A stretch of 64,000 bases of DNA from Fulvia fulva (taxonomy: Eukaryota; Ascomycota; Dothideomycetes; Mycosphaerellales; Mycosphaerellaceae), in contig NC_063012.1 in assembly GCF_020509005.1 (NCBI RefSeq), positions 1,116,001 to 1,180,000 of the forward strand, in the 5' to 3' direction. The first letter of the stretch is position 1, and each line of letters opens with the position of its first letter. Positions 32,872 to 45,400 of the stretch are shown here, piece by piece. Under the pieces are notes generated by a model. It had not been told where the DNA came from, ran no database searches, and worked only from the letters and a program-made list of their open reading frames with translations. The translations under genes and the position numbers were made by a program.

Positions 32872-34203
32872 TGCCTAGGAGTTGCCTAATGTAGCTAGGC
32901 ACCTCCGCGGCGTTTGGAGCTGAAGAAACAGGGTGAAGAGAGCTTCAAGCTGTCCAGATTGAATGGGGTAGAACTCCCTCAGTCCTAGGGGCAGTGGCCT
33001 GCTTTTTATATCGTTGGAATGGCCTTGATAAGAGCTTTCGAATGTGTCGTGTTTTGGCGCAGAGATCGATGATTCCGTCAATTACGCGAATAAATACCGC
33101 ACGATCGTACTACGATACGAAGTAGGTAATATAGTACACCTTAGTACTCGTAACTAGCGTACTAAGCGCCCGTTAAAGAAACTTAACTACCGCTATACCG
33201 GACCTTATACGATTACTAAAGTACTACTATACGACACGTATCGCCTAGATTTACCGCGATCGCTAAGCAACTTATATAACGGCTTCTACGCTAACCTACT
33301 AGTACCGGTATACGAACCGATACTAGGCTAAGTATAACTACTACTAGTACCTATAGAGGTAGAAGACGATAATAGCGATATAAGTACGTATTAGTTACTA
33401 GATACGATACTAGATATAAAGAGCACGCTACCGCCGGGACTAGCGCTACGTAGTAGAAGGAAGGAGAGACGATACGAGTATCTAGTATAATAGGTTAGTT
33501 ATAGCGAGCCTACTTAGGAGCCCGCTAAGGAGTTAATAGATACTACCGCCACCTCTATTACGGACTTCTACTATAACTATCCTACGAAGGACAGGCTAGC
33601 CGGCTTTATACTACTACTAGGGTAGATTCCGAACGAGGATATACCCGGAGACGGTATAATTAGCGATACTATAAACGCTTCGTTAATAGCTACGTCTAAC
33701 CTAGTAACTATAGGAGGGCCACGTATACTAATCACGTAGGTACCTATAGCTCTACTACCGGTTAAGAGCTACGAGCCTAAGACTAGTATAAGCAAAGACC
33801 CGTAGGCGGCTACTTTAAGAAAGATGACCGATAGTAGGTAAGTATAAGACAAGCGTTAACGCGAACAGTAATCTTCCCTTAACTTAGTAACTATAGCTAT
33901 ACCGCTAATATTAGTTAGTAATAGGTACTATAGCTCTTCCTTAATATAAGTAACAGAAGCTATAACGAACTTTTTCGCGGAGTTCGTAAATCGCTACGGT
34001 AAGTACGAAATTACGACTTATATAGGCTAGGTTAGCTACCGCGGAGGATACGATAATACCGACCGAGATAGTAACGACGATACGATAGCGGATAGATTAG
34101 ATAATAGAAGTAATAGAAATAGCGATATAGAGGATAACACTACTTTCGTAGTAGCGATAATACGAGCTTAAGGGACTAAGCGCGATTTTTAAAGGGGGGT
34201 TAG

Positions 34204-34361
34204 TATTACGGCCCTAGGCCTAGTGAATAGTTAGCTAGTATATAGGTCACGTGACCGCGCGTTACTAGCGCGCCTCGGCTATATATAACCTCGGCGCACC
34301 TCGCGCTCCTCTTTCCTACGTACCTAGCTACTTTGTATTAACACGATTATAAACCGTTATA
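34204..34361 (+). repeat. Gypsy-2 3' LTR
   Basis: 158 bp, partner of 21906-22063, followed by the second TCGTA. The GGTCACGTGACC palindrome is retained at 34245-34256. Confidence 0.94.
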
Positions 34362-35278
34362 TCGTACTCGCTAAGTCGTACCTTAAAGTAGATTATAGCT
34401 AATATAGTAATAATAGCGAGACAGACCGGTACCGGCGTACTAGGCGTAAGTATAGAGAATACTAATAGACGCGTTTATTACGCGTCCCTTAATAGATTAT
34501 CCTTCTTTACTCTACTATCCGATCTACCTAATAACGATAGCGCGAACCCGGCGATATAGACTTAAGGACGTAAAGAGGATATTATAAATAGGCTCCTCGA
34601 CGAGAATAACTAGTACCGTAAGTAGTATAAGAAGGTGTTTGACTAACTTAAGGCGATTAAGGAAGAGGAGGTCGAGATAGAGCTGAACTTAGCTGACCTA
34701 TATAGGGCGGAGTTCATCGAGGATAAGATAGAAGATAAGGGTACTAAGGTACTAAGGAAGAGGAGGGTTACTATCGATAATATCTAGGAAGCCTTCGACT
34801 CGTTAAACGGGTTAAATATAGACAAGTTTAAGAAGACGGTCAATAACTATCCCTAGTAGATCTATAAGATCCTCTATAATATCGAGTCCGATTAACGACG
34901 TACGTATAAACTTAATACTACGCTCGATATAGCTAACCGTATCAACCTCCCTAAGGCGTAAGATACTAAGGACTAGATAGACCGACTCGAGGATATAATC
35001 AATACGGAATAGACGACTAGACAGTCCCTAGAAGAGGAGGTTACGCGACTAAAGGAGGAGCTCGCTAAGCGCGATAATAGATAGATAGATAGATGATTCA
35101 TTTACCCGTTGTAGTGCCCTCCGGCCTATACGGGTTTATGTCTATATATGTTGCTACATAAGGTAGGAAACCTGTTCCTAGGTAAAAACCTCCTCTCCTT
35201 CTCTAATAGCTTCCTTGCCATAAGTTCTCAGTTTTCCTTCCATTAGGGTGCACTAGTGTCATGGTGGTTAGCCTCTGA

Positions 35279-38120
35279 CTACCTTGTCTGCAACCCTGGA
35301 GTTGTCCCCCTCTTCCTACTCTCCTCCTCCTTCTTTCTCTCCTCAATCCATCTCTCTGTTTCCCTAGTAAGAGAGAACTGCTCCAAAAATCCTTGGTGGA
35401 TGATCCACCTTGTAATTCTCTGGAGGTCTCCCTTATTGCTGATCATGGCTTGGAAGTTTCTGTTCCTTGCCCTTGCCCTCCATTCACCTCTCCCTGTACT
35501 CCATTCTTTGCAAACCAGAAGTCTATGTTCGACATTCTGGGACAGGTAGCCGTATAGGCAACTCTTGTCTTCGATACCTAGGACTTCTCTCTGATGCAGC
35601 TATGCCCTGACTCCGATGTGTTCAGAGCGGATTTGTATTGCTATGCTTGCTTCTGACCTGGTCAGGTCTGAGTACAGTAGGTAGTTGTGGCTACCAAACT
35701 GTTAGAGTGCCTTCGGGGTTCCTGGCCTCTGTAGGGTTCTTGTCCATTCAGTCCTCTAGAGGAGTCCTGCCATCCTTTCAGCTAGAGACTGTTGCTTCTT
35801 CCCTTAGCTGGCTGCTGATCCTCTCCCCTGAGCCCCTCTGTCCTGTTCCTGCTGGGCTAGGTGCAGCTGTTCTGTTAGTTCTTTGAACTTCTGCAGGTCC
35901 TGCTGCTTCTGTGGGGCTGGATTGGGTCTTGCTTGTCTGTGCCTTCTTGTGCACTGGCTCCTGATTTTGTTGACTGCCTTCTGGATTACTAGCTAGGCTG
36001 GGTTTGCAGACGTCTTTCCTGCATACTGGTATCTCAACCCTTGAAGGTAGAGCTTGGCTGGTAGGGAGCCAGACTCCATTTCGACCACCCTTGTTAGAGT
36101 TGACTTGTATGCTCCAAGCACCTTTTTCAGACAGGAGGCTTGGGCTCTGCTGATAGGATCTGCAATTCTCTTTGGGATCTTGTCTTGGGCTGACCAGATC
36201 TGGGCTCCATATAGCATGGCTGGCTTCACAATGGCCTTGTACATAACCTTTGCTTTCGCAAATGTGGCTCCCTATGTAGAGGCTATAAGCCTGTCAATTG
36301 ATTGCCTATTGTTGTCTGCTCTTGCCTGTGCTTTCTTGACCTGTGGTCCCCAGCTGAGCTTTGGATCCAGCCATATTCCTAGCACCCTTAATTCACTTGA
36401 GGGTTCTGTTGTGTGTCCCTAAATGGTGATTGGGGCTTGCATATTGTGTCTGTTTCTAGCTCTACTGAAGTGGATGAGTTGATACTCCTCTGGGGCAAAT
36501 CTGGCTCCATGTTTCCTGGCCCATTCCTCACATTCCTTGTGTTTCTTCTGCAAGATTCTGCAGTTCTCTTCTGTGCTGTCTGACCAGGCTAGGATGTTTG
36601 TGTCATCCATAAACCCTGAGGCTGATGTGTTTCTAGAGTTTAGCTTTGCTGGCAGGTCTGCCATAAAGAGGAGAAACAGGATTGGAGACATTGTTGATCC
36701 CTGTAGGATTCCTGTCTCTGTAGGCATGCTGTCAGATTTGTATCTGCCTAGTCTTAGTCTTGTGGTTCTGCCTCTAAGGAAGGACTGGATGAACTGGACT
36801 GTCTAGTTGGGGATAGCCTTCTGTTTTAGGATGTGGATCAGCCTCTGGTGTGAGACATTATCAAAGGCTCCTAATATGTCCAGTGAGAGGAGTGTGGCTG
36901 CTTTGTTGTTCCCAAAGTGCCACAGGGTCTTGATCTGCTCTGTGATAAGTTCTACAGCTGTTAGTATTGATCTTTGTTTCCTGCCTCCCATCTGTTCCTC
37001 AGGAAGGATTCCATGTTCTTCAGCTAGGTTTGTTAGCCTTTCTGCTATAATCTTTTCCAGGAGTTTGCCTAGTGTGTTGAGCAAGGCAATAGGTCTGTAT
37101 GCCTTTAGCTTTGTGTAGTCCTCTTTCTGTGGTTTTCTCAAGACCACAGTCAGTGACTCCTTGAAGTGTTTAGGGCAGTGTCCTTGGGCCATGCACTGTG
37201 AAAAGATGTTTGACAGTGCAGGGGAGATCTGGTCCTTGCATGTCTTGATGAACAAGTATGGAATCCCATCTGGTCCTAGGGCCTTGTTTCCTGAGAGTCT
37301 CTTAATGATGCTCTTGATCTCTCCCTCTCCCACTGTGCAAGATTGCTCTAGTGGTGTTGGATACACACTGCCCTCCAGATCCTGTAGGTCAGCTTCTACC
37401 TATGTGCCAAAGAAATGTTTCCCTAATGCCTGTGCCTTTCCTGGGAGAGTGTGTTAGATTACTCCTTCCTGGTCTTCAATGTTTGGAAACTGGGGCAGCA
37501 TGTTTCTGTCCTGTGTGGGTTGTCTTGCCCACTTTGCTAGTTTCCACATCTTCTCAGGATTCTGGGTAATGGATCCAACTGTTGACCTCCACTCCAGCAT
37601 CTTGTCCCTCTTGATCTGGGCCTTCTTGTCTCTGGTTGCCTGGTTGTATCTGTCCCATGCTTCCTGGGAGTGACTCTGGGTAAGGGCTCTCCTGGCCTGC
37701 CTGGCTGCCTTGACCTTCTCTGAGCATTCCTTTGTCTAGAATGGCTTCTGGTACAGTGACTGTTTCTTTTCTCTGGTGTGGGCTGCTGCAGTTTCCTGCA
37801 TTGTTCTAACCAGTTCTGCCACTGCTTGGTCTATGTCTAAGGCTGTTTCCAGTCTCCTGGTCTCTAGTCCAGCTAGCTTCTGTTCCAGGTCTTGTCTGAT
37901 CTGTTCCCAGTTGGCTGCCTTCCAGGCCAGTTGAGGTTCTAGGTCTCCTTCCTGCTGTGTCTGTGTTTCAAACTCCACCTGAATTGGGAGGTGATCTGAT
38001 GAGGACTCCAAGTCCTGGTTAACCCAGCATCTGGTGACCTTCTGCTGCAGGTCATGTGATGCAAAGCACAGGTCAATGGTGCTTGAGCTTGCTCTCTGTG
38101 ACCAGGTAGTTAGGCCCTTT
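35279..38120 (-). pseudogene. LINE-C ORF2, truncated in the endonuclease domain, light RIP
   Basis: Starts at the join with KGLTTWSQRASSSTIDLCF and LESSSDHLPIQVEF (the C-terminal part of the endonuclease fold). It then has KAYRPIALLNTLGKLLEKII, LDILGAFDNVSHQRLIHILK, TGILQGSTMSPILFLLFM and catalytic GFMDDTNILAWSDS, and ends ETERWIEERKKEEES...TPGLQTR. Open pieces at 38011-37736, 37366-36803, 36727-36419 and 36244-35993 are separated by a modest number of RIP-type stops. It is a subfamily distinct from LINE-B and -D (for example KAIVKPAMLYGAQIWSAQDK against KAIVKPAMMYRAAVWAAAKH). Confidence 0.88.
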
Positions 38121-39195
38121 GGGCAAGGAAGGAATCGTATTTAGCAAGCTAGCTACGAGATAAGGTGACAAGTCTTAACCGCGCTTTCCCACTCATCTAG
38201 CACCACCGTGTAGCCTCGTTTCGAGAGGTTAGCCCGGAGCAAAAGCTTCCCTCTACGCCCTCCCTCCCTGTTTGCTCCTTAAGCCAATATCCACCTCTAT
38301 AGGCCTAAGCCCTTTAGTGCTCTCTATTGACCGACATGCGCACCCGTCCTCTCGGGCTGTACAGACAGTGTCAGCCGTCGCTACTAGTGTACACCACGCC
38401 CTAGGTTTTGACGCCCTTCGCGTTACCGCAGCCTATCTCTAGAAAGCGGCCGTCTATACCTCGCAGGTTTGCTCGGGGCACACACTACGCCGGGCAGCGT
38501 ACTCCTTACGTTTCTACCTACTAACTAATATGAAGTTCCTTATTACCCTGCCCTCGATCCTCCCTATTATAGAACTAATCTACTTGTATTATACGTCTTC
38601 TCCCCGTCCTAATAGCCGTCTTTTCCTTACTTAGGCTATCGTCTTTTCCTCGTCGCAATCTACTATATCAGACTAGGTACGTTATATAGCGGGATAGGCA
38701 GTGCCTTAGGCAAAACCCTCGTTCCTATACCGGGTGCTTAATAGGCCCTTATAGGCTTCGTCGCGTGTCTACCTACCTACCGTATTGCCCGCTAGTAAAT
38801 ACTAGATTATTTCGTAGTCCGCTCGACGCCGTCGTATAGTCCGCTTAGTTGTTGTTCTATAGTCCGCTCGTCTAATAGTCGTCGCTTAGCCCGCTCGGTT
38901 TACGGTCTCCGGAGGTAAAAATTCTATACTTATACTAGAGGTATCCTATCGAGCGTATAGGCTACGGTTGCGCGCCCTTCTTATAAAAGAAGAGGGACTC
39001 GCTCCCGATACGAGTACACGCTCGTCGGATAGTTTTTATACCCGTTTTGCTAGTAGTCCTCTATTCGCCGCGGCTTCGCCTACGTTACGCGCCCGTCGCG
39101 CCTACGACGCTCTAGCGTAAGAATACTTGTCTCTCTCGTAGTAAGACGAGAGGTTCGTAGCCGATACTACGTATAGGTAATTCTCGTCGTCGACC
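38121..39195 (-). repeat. W module copy C (full length)
   Basis: About 1,075 bp. On the minus strand it starts GGTCGACGACGAGAAT and ends ATTCCTTCCTTGCCC. Of the full-length copies it keeps many CpA/TpG, so it is among the best for judging the original sequence. It shows the same motif arrays as W-D, in reverse orientation here (TAGTCCGCT-type and CGTCTTTTCC-type). Confidence 0.91.
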
Positions 39196-41469
39196 TAAGC
39201 GCGATAATACTATTATTATCGACCTAGACGAGCTTACGAGGGCTAAAGATATAAAGAAGGTATATCGTACGTAGTATAAGGTAGCGGAGAACAAGCTAGT
39301 AAAGACCGAGACTAAGCTCGTAGTAGCTAAGAAGCGTATTACTAAGCTTAAGAAGTAAGAGATAGACCGTAGCCGGTCTAAGGAAAAGTAAGACCTACTA
39401 CCTTAGCGAACCGAGTCTAAAGAGTTACTAGAGCGTCGGTAAAATAGAGGTAAACCTAATAAGAAGAAGTCGGACCCGGATTTATCGGACTTATTAGATA
39501 ATAAGGACGACGGTAATAAGGGCCGTAAGAATAGCCGTAAGGACGGTAGTCGTAAGGGTAGGAAGAATCGCCCGAGTACCGACTTAGATAGTAACCCTAT
39601 CTCTATATATACGACTTACGACGCCGATATAACTACTAGTATTAAGTCCTCTAACGAGCTAAAGGCCCCTACTAAGTTCGACCTAAAGAGCGACGATATT
39701 AAGTTCTAAGAGTAGTAGCGTACTACCGAAGCTAAGCTCTAAGCCTCGAAGTACCGTACTATAAAAGACTCCCTTTAGAACGTCTAGAGCTAGTTAAAGA
39801 ACGGTATATAGACCTATATCGACTTAAAAATCCCTAGTCTTACTAAGTCTACGGAAGGTACGACTACTTAGTACGCTTCTATAGATAAGATAATAGAAGA
39901 TCTAGCCCGGCGCTACGGTACCCGTAAAACCTATACTAATACTATAACTAAGCTTAATAGTCTATAGTAGGGTAATAAGGAGAAGTTTAGTAACTTCTAC
40001 CTATCCTTTTATAAGAACGCCGATATCGTTAACCTTAATAACGGCGCGAAGGAAAAGAAACTCGAGAAGGACTTCCTACTCTATAAGTTAAACTCGCGCT
40101 ACGACAACCGTATTATAAACGAGGACATAGTTAATATGACCCTTAAGCAAGTCGTATCTACGCTATATAACTACGAGGATAAGTTTAAGGCGTTCGACCT
40201 TAAGTACGGTAAGACCGGTAATAGTAATAAGACCTAAGGTAATAAGAAGACTACTAAGGGTAACGACGATAAGAAGGATACGGCTTCGGGTAGTAGCGGT
40301 AATAACACTAACCCGAACGCTAAGACTAAGTAGGCTAATTGACCTTAGGCATTTTAGTATATCTAACCTTTAGATACTACTCGCGCCTAGGAATATATCG
40401 ATTAGAATCGGTACTTAAGATACGAATAAGAAGGTTACCGCCGTATCGATACTAATTAGTACCCCCTTCGAGATGTCGCCCGCCGCCTATTTACGCTAGG
40501 CTATAACCTAAGTAATAACCGCCGTAACGGTAGTAATAGTAGTAACGCTAATAATACCGGCGGCGCGGGAAACGCCTAGTCTAATCCGTAAGCGCAATAC
40601 GTAGTAGACCGTACGAGTTAGAGTTACGAGAAAACAAGAAAAAGTATAAATATAAATATAGGCCTCCTAAGGGAGGTAAGGTTTTAAGTATATTAGTATA
40701 CTCCCTACTAGCTATAAACTACTCTATAGATAAATACAATCCGGTAATAGCTTCTTATCTAGTTATACTATATATAGTAAATAGAAAGATCCCTACTTAA
40801 ACCCTTTATAATAATAGTACTAACTCTACGTACATTAATATCGACTTTACGTATAAGAATAACCTTAATATAATATAGCTACCTAATCCGTTAGGGCTAA
40901 TATTAGTAGATAGCCGACCTACTAGTAATGTTACGGGCGAGAGTACTATAATAGGGTCGGGCAAAGATATATATAGTTACGCGAGCTATCTAAGAGAGCG
41001 CGAGAGGCGCGAGAAGATAAAGTAGCGCGAATCGAGCTAGCGGGTACTAGCGGCCGCTAGCGCGCGGGCGTACGGCCGACGATACTATATTACGAGGTAG
41101 TTCGTAGAAAAGGGCTTTCTCGTAATAGTACCCCTACTCCTTAAATAAGGAGCTCCTACGACGCTTCTACGTTTAATATATAGAGCGTATAGGGGGCTAT
41201 CGCTAGTACTAATACCGGTACTAGTCTCGAGAGCTTTATCGAGGAAGCTATAGTTATGCCGCGTTTATATATACGGTCCGAGGATTAGCGCTAGCCCGTA
41301 TTAAGTTACCGGCTAATCGAGTCCGTCGAAGGTAGGCTTAGGTTTATCTAGGTATCGCTAGTAGAACGCGATCGCAAGTTCTTTATATCTAGGTAGTACG
41401 GCTAACTACTTAGCCTAGCTCCGTATACGATCCTTCTAAATAACTATATACTATATATCGTTATACCTA

Positions 41470-44400
41470 ATCTTAGAATCTACTAGATCCTCTACTTTAT
41501 GCTCCTCCGATACCTAACCTTCGCGTTCGACGATTACGGGCGCTAGTAGTAGTTCACGTTATCTAGGAATCCCTTCGGTTACTACGCGGCGTAACTTACT
41601 CGTATAGAACACGTTATAAATTTGTATCCTATCGCTAAGTTCGAGTTTATACGAGCGTCTACCTACGGCCTTTACGACCCGAAACGGCCTAGGGAACTTA
41701 TAATCGAGTTTCTTACTTAGGCGTATAGTCCTAATGTTACGGGCATCTAGTAGAACTATATCGTTAGGCTAGTAGGTAGGCGCTAGCGCTCGCCGAGTGT
41801 TTACGGCTTCGGCCGTTCGTACTTACGTAAAAGTATATACGTCGCGTAGCTTATCTAGGCGGTCGCGGCGTATAGACTCGAGTACCCGCCGTATTTATAC
41901 TTAAGTATCTTATATATTATTAACTAACGCGTTAGCGGCCTCGACATTAGGTACTTCCCGAGCTATAACCTATAGTTTAGCTAGGCTACTAAACTCTATC
42001 CGCGGGTAGCGGCTAGAGTCGGCGAAGAATAGAGTCATTCCGATACTTATAGACTCGTAATTATTAAGGGCGAACTCGGCGTCTAGTAGTAACTCGACCT
42101 AGTTATCTTATTAATCGTTAGTATAGGCGCGGATATACTATTCGAGTACTTAGTTCGTACGTTCTAATTTCCCGTCCGTTTCTAGATAGAAGGCTATAGA
42201 AAGACTTTAGTAGATACTAAGCCTTACGTAGAGTCTACGGAAGAGCGTACTAACGAATTACGTACCTCTATTGCTTACGACTATCTCCGGTAGGCCGTAT
42301 ACGGGGAATATATACTTATAGAACAAGGTAGCGGCGTGCTTAGCGTTCAAGTCATTAGTAGAGAGTAGCTGTACGCGTTTAGTTAGTATATCGGTAACTA
42401 TTATAATATGTTTATAGATTAGTCTAGTATCGGGATCTTTACTAGCGGGTAGGTCGACGATAAAGTCTACTACGATATACTTCTATTCGTAACCGGGCGT
42501 ATAGTATAGGGATAGGGTGCCTTACTTTATTAGTCTTAATAGAGTCGAGCGCCTATATATTAGGTAGTATCGTACGTATCTTACGACGTTACTTACTATA
42601 CTAGGCTAGAAGAGGTTTTGCCGTTATAGTAGATTAAAAGTCCTCGCTATACCTTAGTAGCTAGCTACTCTACTATTATAGTATTTACGTACTATCCGGG
42701 TACGGAGGTTCTAAAAGGCTAGGATATATAAGGCTTTATCGACGTATAGTCGATCCGCGATAATTTTATAATCTAATACGGCGATCTTCTATTATTATAG
42801 CTATACGTTAGCGATCCCCTACTAGAGATCGGACTTTAGTTTAAGTATACGTATCGTTATAGACCGGCTATTATATACTTCTATATATAGTTTTTCTTTA
42901 TATAACTCCGTTTACTCCCGTTCCTCTAGTAGCGTAGGTTCGTCTAACGGCTCTATACTTCCTTCGACAGGTTACTCGTTACTAGGTATCTCTTCGACTA
43001 GGACTCTATTATCTAGTTCTAAGTCGACGTTACTACGTACTTCGGCGTCGTTTAGTTCGAGTAACGGCTATATTACGTCTCGCTAGGCGGGGCGGGTTAG
43101 TCGCCGGGGGGTAGCGATATCGCTAGTATAGTAGTCTTCTTATTTATCGTCCGAGTCGTAAATTAATAGTGCTTAGTAGTTTATTAGTAGACCGTCCTAT
43201 ACTTATGTAGCGAACTAAGTAATAATGTCTAGGTTATAGGGTTTTAGAATAGTCTACTATTAATACTACGTTCTAGTAACGTCTACTCCCGCCGGTATGT
43301 CCTAAGAGCGACGGGTAAGACTATCTAGTTTCGTTCCTTAGGCGCCCGGGCGATAGGTGATCTTAAAGTTAAACTAGGACAGGAACTTAGCCTAGCGTAC
43401 CTAGCGCTAGTTAAGCTACTTAGTAGTTATAAAGTACTTAAGATTACGGTAATCGGTAAGCACCCGAACTAGTTTATCGCCTATAGCGCCGATAAGTTCC
43501 GGTTACTATTCCTCGAACGCCTTAATGATAGCTAGTAGCTCTTTGTCGTAAATGTCGTAGTTATATTCTTACGGACTAAGCTTCTTTAAGTAGAACGCTA
43601 CGGGTCTAAGGACGCCGTTAATTATCTATAATAGTACCCCTATATTAACCTAGTCGCTAGAGTCTATTTCTACCTAAATCTGCTCGCCTAGGTAATAAAA
43701 GGCTAGTATACCTACTTAGCTAAAGCGCTACTTAAGTTCCTTAAAGGGTATATCGTACTATTAGGTCTATATAAAGGTTAGCTTCGTAACTACCTTACCG
43801 TCGACTTTACTCTTTTTACCTATCTTCGTAAGATCTATAAGGTACGCGGTTACTTTAGAGAAGGCGTAGATAAACTTCCTATAGAATCTAGTAAAGCTAA
43901 GGAACGTAAGAACGTCCTTAACGTTACGAGGTACCTCCTAGTTTATGATAGCTTTAATCTTTATAGGGTCTATCTTAACGCCCTCCGTCGTAATAATAAG
44001 GCCTAGGTATTTGATCCGTTTGACGTAGAATTCACAGTTGTCGATGTCTACTAGTAGCCCTATATCCCGTAGTCTATATAGGATCTTTCGTACGTAAGCT
44101 CTATAATTATTTAAGGGGCCGTCCGTATAAACTAGGACGTTATCGAGGTATACTATAGCGAAGTCGTCTAGGAATTCTCGGAGGATGTCGTTGATCTTAC
44201 GCTACTAACTACTAGGGCTATTATAGAGGCCGAACGGAAGGACCTTAAACTAGTATAATCCGTACCTAGTAATAAAGGCGGTTATATATTCGTCCCCCTT
44301 ACGGATACGTATATTATTAAATACGGCGACGATATTAAGCTTAGTAAACTACTTAGCCTTAGAAACTCGCTTAAGTGTCTCCCTTAATAGAGGTATTAGG

Positions 44401-45400
44401 TATCGGTCCTTAACTATAATAGTATTTAGGGCGCGGTAGTCGACGTAGACGCGGAGCCCGCCTCCTAGCTTTTTAATAATTAATACGGGAGACGATATGT
44501 CTAATTTAGATAGTTCGACCGTACCGTTCGCTATACTATTATTAATGAATTTCTTAACGACTACTAGCTAATCCGGGTTTATACTAAAGGCCTTCTTATA
44601 GGGTTACTACCCTTCCGATCCTAGTTTTAAGTTAATTATATAGTCGGACGGGCTGTACTTAGGTAGCTTAAACTCGCTCTTATACCTAAAGGCATCGGCT
44701 AGGTCGTAATATTTGGGCGGTAGCTTAGCCTTCGGGTCCTATACCTTATTTCTATTTATAAAGATTTCTAAATTATCTAGCAATATAGCGAAGGTAGAGG
44801 TATACTCCTCGTCGTCGAAATCCTCCGGCTATAGTACGAAGAGCTTATTAGTATCTAGCTAGTCTTATCGCTTCTAGGCTTACTTCGCTGAACGATAATA
44901 GGCGTCCGCGCTAATAAAACAGATATCGGGTTCTAGCTCGGGTAGTACTAGTTTCGGCGCCTTAGGCTTACTACCTTCTATTATTATCGTATAAGGCATG
45001 CCGTTCTAGTAATAATATTAGTAGTAGGTAGGCTTATCGAAGCTAAGTGTCTTATGTTTCAAGCTATACGAAGGGTCGTATTCTTTAAGCTAGGAGATAC
45101 CTAGTACTAGGTCGTACTTATCGAGGTTAGTAACGTAGTATAGCTCTTAACTAGTATCGCTACCGATAGTAACGTCTATTAGTACTACTTCGAGTAGTCG
45201 TATAGCCGCTCCGTTAGCTATACGTAGGCGTCTTAGCCTTTCTAGCTTAAAGGTAGGGACTTTATTTACGCGAACAAATCTTAGGTTAATAAACTTAGAG
45301 GAGGCGCTAGTATTAGAGAGGGTTAGTACGTTTACTTTTCTACCTAATATACTAGTTATAGTACTAGTATATACTATATACTTTCTATACGTTAGTTATA
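41470..45400 (-). pseudogene. Gypsy-4 pol, RIP-broken
   Basis: On the minus strand the RT catalytic motif reads FAIVYLDNVLVYTDGP at about 44,125-44,170. The integrase core shows YIVVDFIVDLPASKDPDTRL near 42,420-42,480 and GLPEIVVSNRGT followed by a stop (former Q) and FVSTLF near 42,230-42,290. The first Asp and the second Asp/Asn region of the integrase triad are recognisable. Frequent TAG/TAA. Confidence 0.83.

Larger units (their letters stand above)
28108..33082 (-). mobile_element. LINE X1: full-length non-LTR retrotransposon with intact ORFs
   Basis: 4,975 bp flanked by the 14-bp duplication TACGCGAATAAATA (28094-28107 and 33083-33096). On the minus strand: a 5' UTR of about 210 bp starting TGACGGAATCATCG, ORF1, ORF2, a 3' UTR of about 160 bp, and a (TATC)n tail at 28108-28126. 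CpA/TpG are abundant and both frames are open, unlike the RIP-ruined Gypsy-2 around it. It was therefore inserted after that element was mutated and has itself escaped RIP. Architecture (CCHC ORF1, endonuclease-RT-zinc finger ORF2, no RNase H seen) fits the fungal Tad/I-like LINE group. Confidence 0.95.
24400..33340 (+). pseudogene. Gypsy-2 pol (protease-RT-RNase H-integrase), split by LINE X1
   Basis: Protease-like MTFLNNGANSDYINSSYTRK in an open piece at 24528-24728 (the catalytic DSG-type motif appears as NNG). RT has GGLRVYIDY-type sequence near 25,710 and the catalytic YLDDILIFSDT at about 26,030-26,060. RNase H shows [17 protein letters not shown] near 26,590 and VYSDYKNLEYF near 26,720. 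The integrase begins near 27,260 with DTQDNVAIDFVID-like sequence at about 27,450, breaks at 28,107, and resumes at 33,083 with the C-terminal YDTYRLDLPRSLSNLYNGFY. Confidence 0.88.
21906..34361 (+). mobile_element. Gypsy-2: complete Ty3/Gypsy element, split by LINE X1
   Basis: Bounded by two 158-bp LTRs and the 5-bp duplication TCGTA (21901-21905 and 34362-34366). Coding is on the plus strand: gag, protease, RT, RNase H, integrase. LINE X1 (28108-33082) sits within the integrase region. Without X1 the element is about 7.5 kb. RIP-inactivated throughout. Confidence 0.94.
35080..39195 (-). mobile_element. Chimera C: W module fused to a LINE at its endonuclease domain
   Basis: On the minus strand: W (39195-38121), then the LINE from the endonuclease domain through RT, zinc finger and 3' UTR to a (TATC)n tail (35080-35095). 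One duplication, CTAAGCGCGATAATA (35065-35079 and 39195-39209), bounds the whole unit; the first C is ambiguous between W and the duplication. The LINE part is only lightly RIP-mutated. Confidence 0.9.
34560..40340 (+). pseudogene. Gypsy-3 gag, RIP-broken, split by chimera C
   Basis: The first part has a charged coiled-coil region (ESLEEEVTRLKEELAKRDN-like near 35,020-35,075). After chimera C it continues with Lys/Glu-rich helices, a basic patch (KGRKNSRKDGSRKGRKNRPS near 39,520-39,580) and a gag core (DLARRYGTRKTYTNTITKLN near 39,900-39,960; EDIVNMTLKQVVSTLYNYED near 40,120-40,180). It ends in a Gly/Asn/Lys-rich tail. Stops are TAG/TAA at former Q/W codons. Sequence from about 40,680 may be the protease start. 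Confidence 0.65.
34367..40928 (+). mobile_element. Gypsy-3: partial gag-bearing LTR-type element, split by chimera C
   Basis: Plus-strand gag-like sequence runs from about 34,380 to 35,079, resumes at 39,196 after chimera C, and continues to where Gypsy-4 enters at 40,929. No LTR or pol is identified within the window; its left boundary against LINE-E is obscured by the Gypsy-2 insertion. Confidence 0.6.

Noticed and set aside
35080..35095. GATA tetranucleotide runs as independent microsatellites
   Set aside because: They lie exactly between LINE 3' UTR and target duplication in several insertions, so they are LINE tails.
38121..39195. W considered as a solo LTR
   Set aside because: It lacks the TG...CA ends and 5-bp duplication of an LTR. 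The 14-15 bp duplications enclose W together with the LINE.
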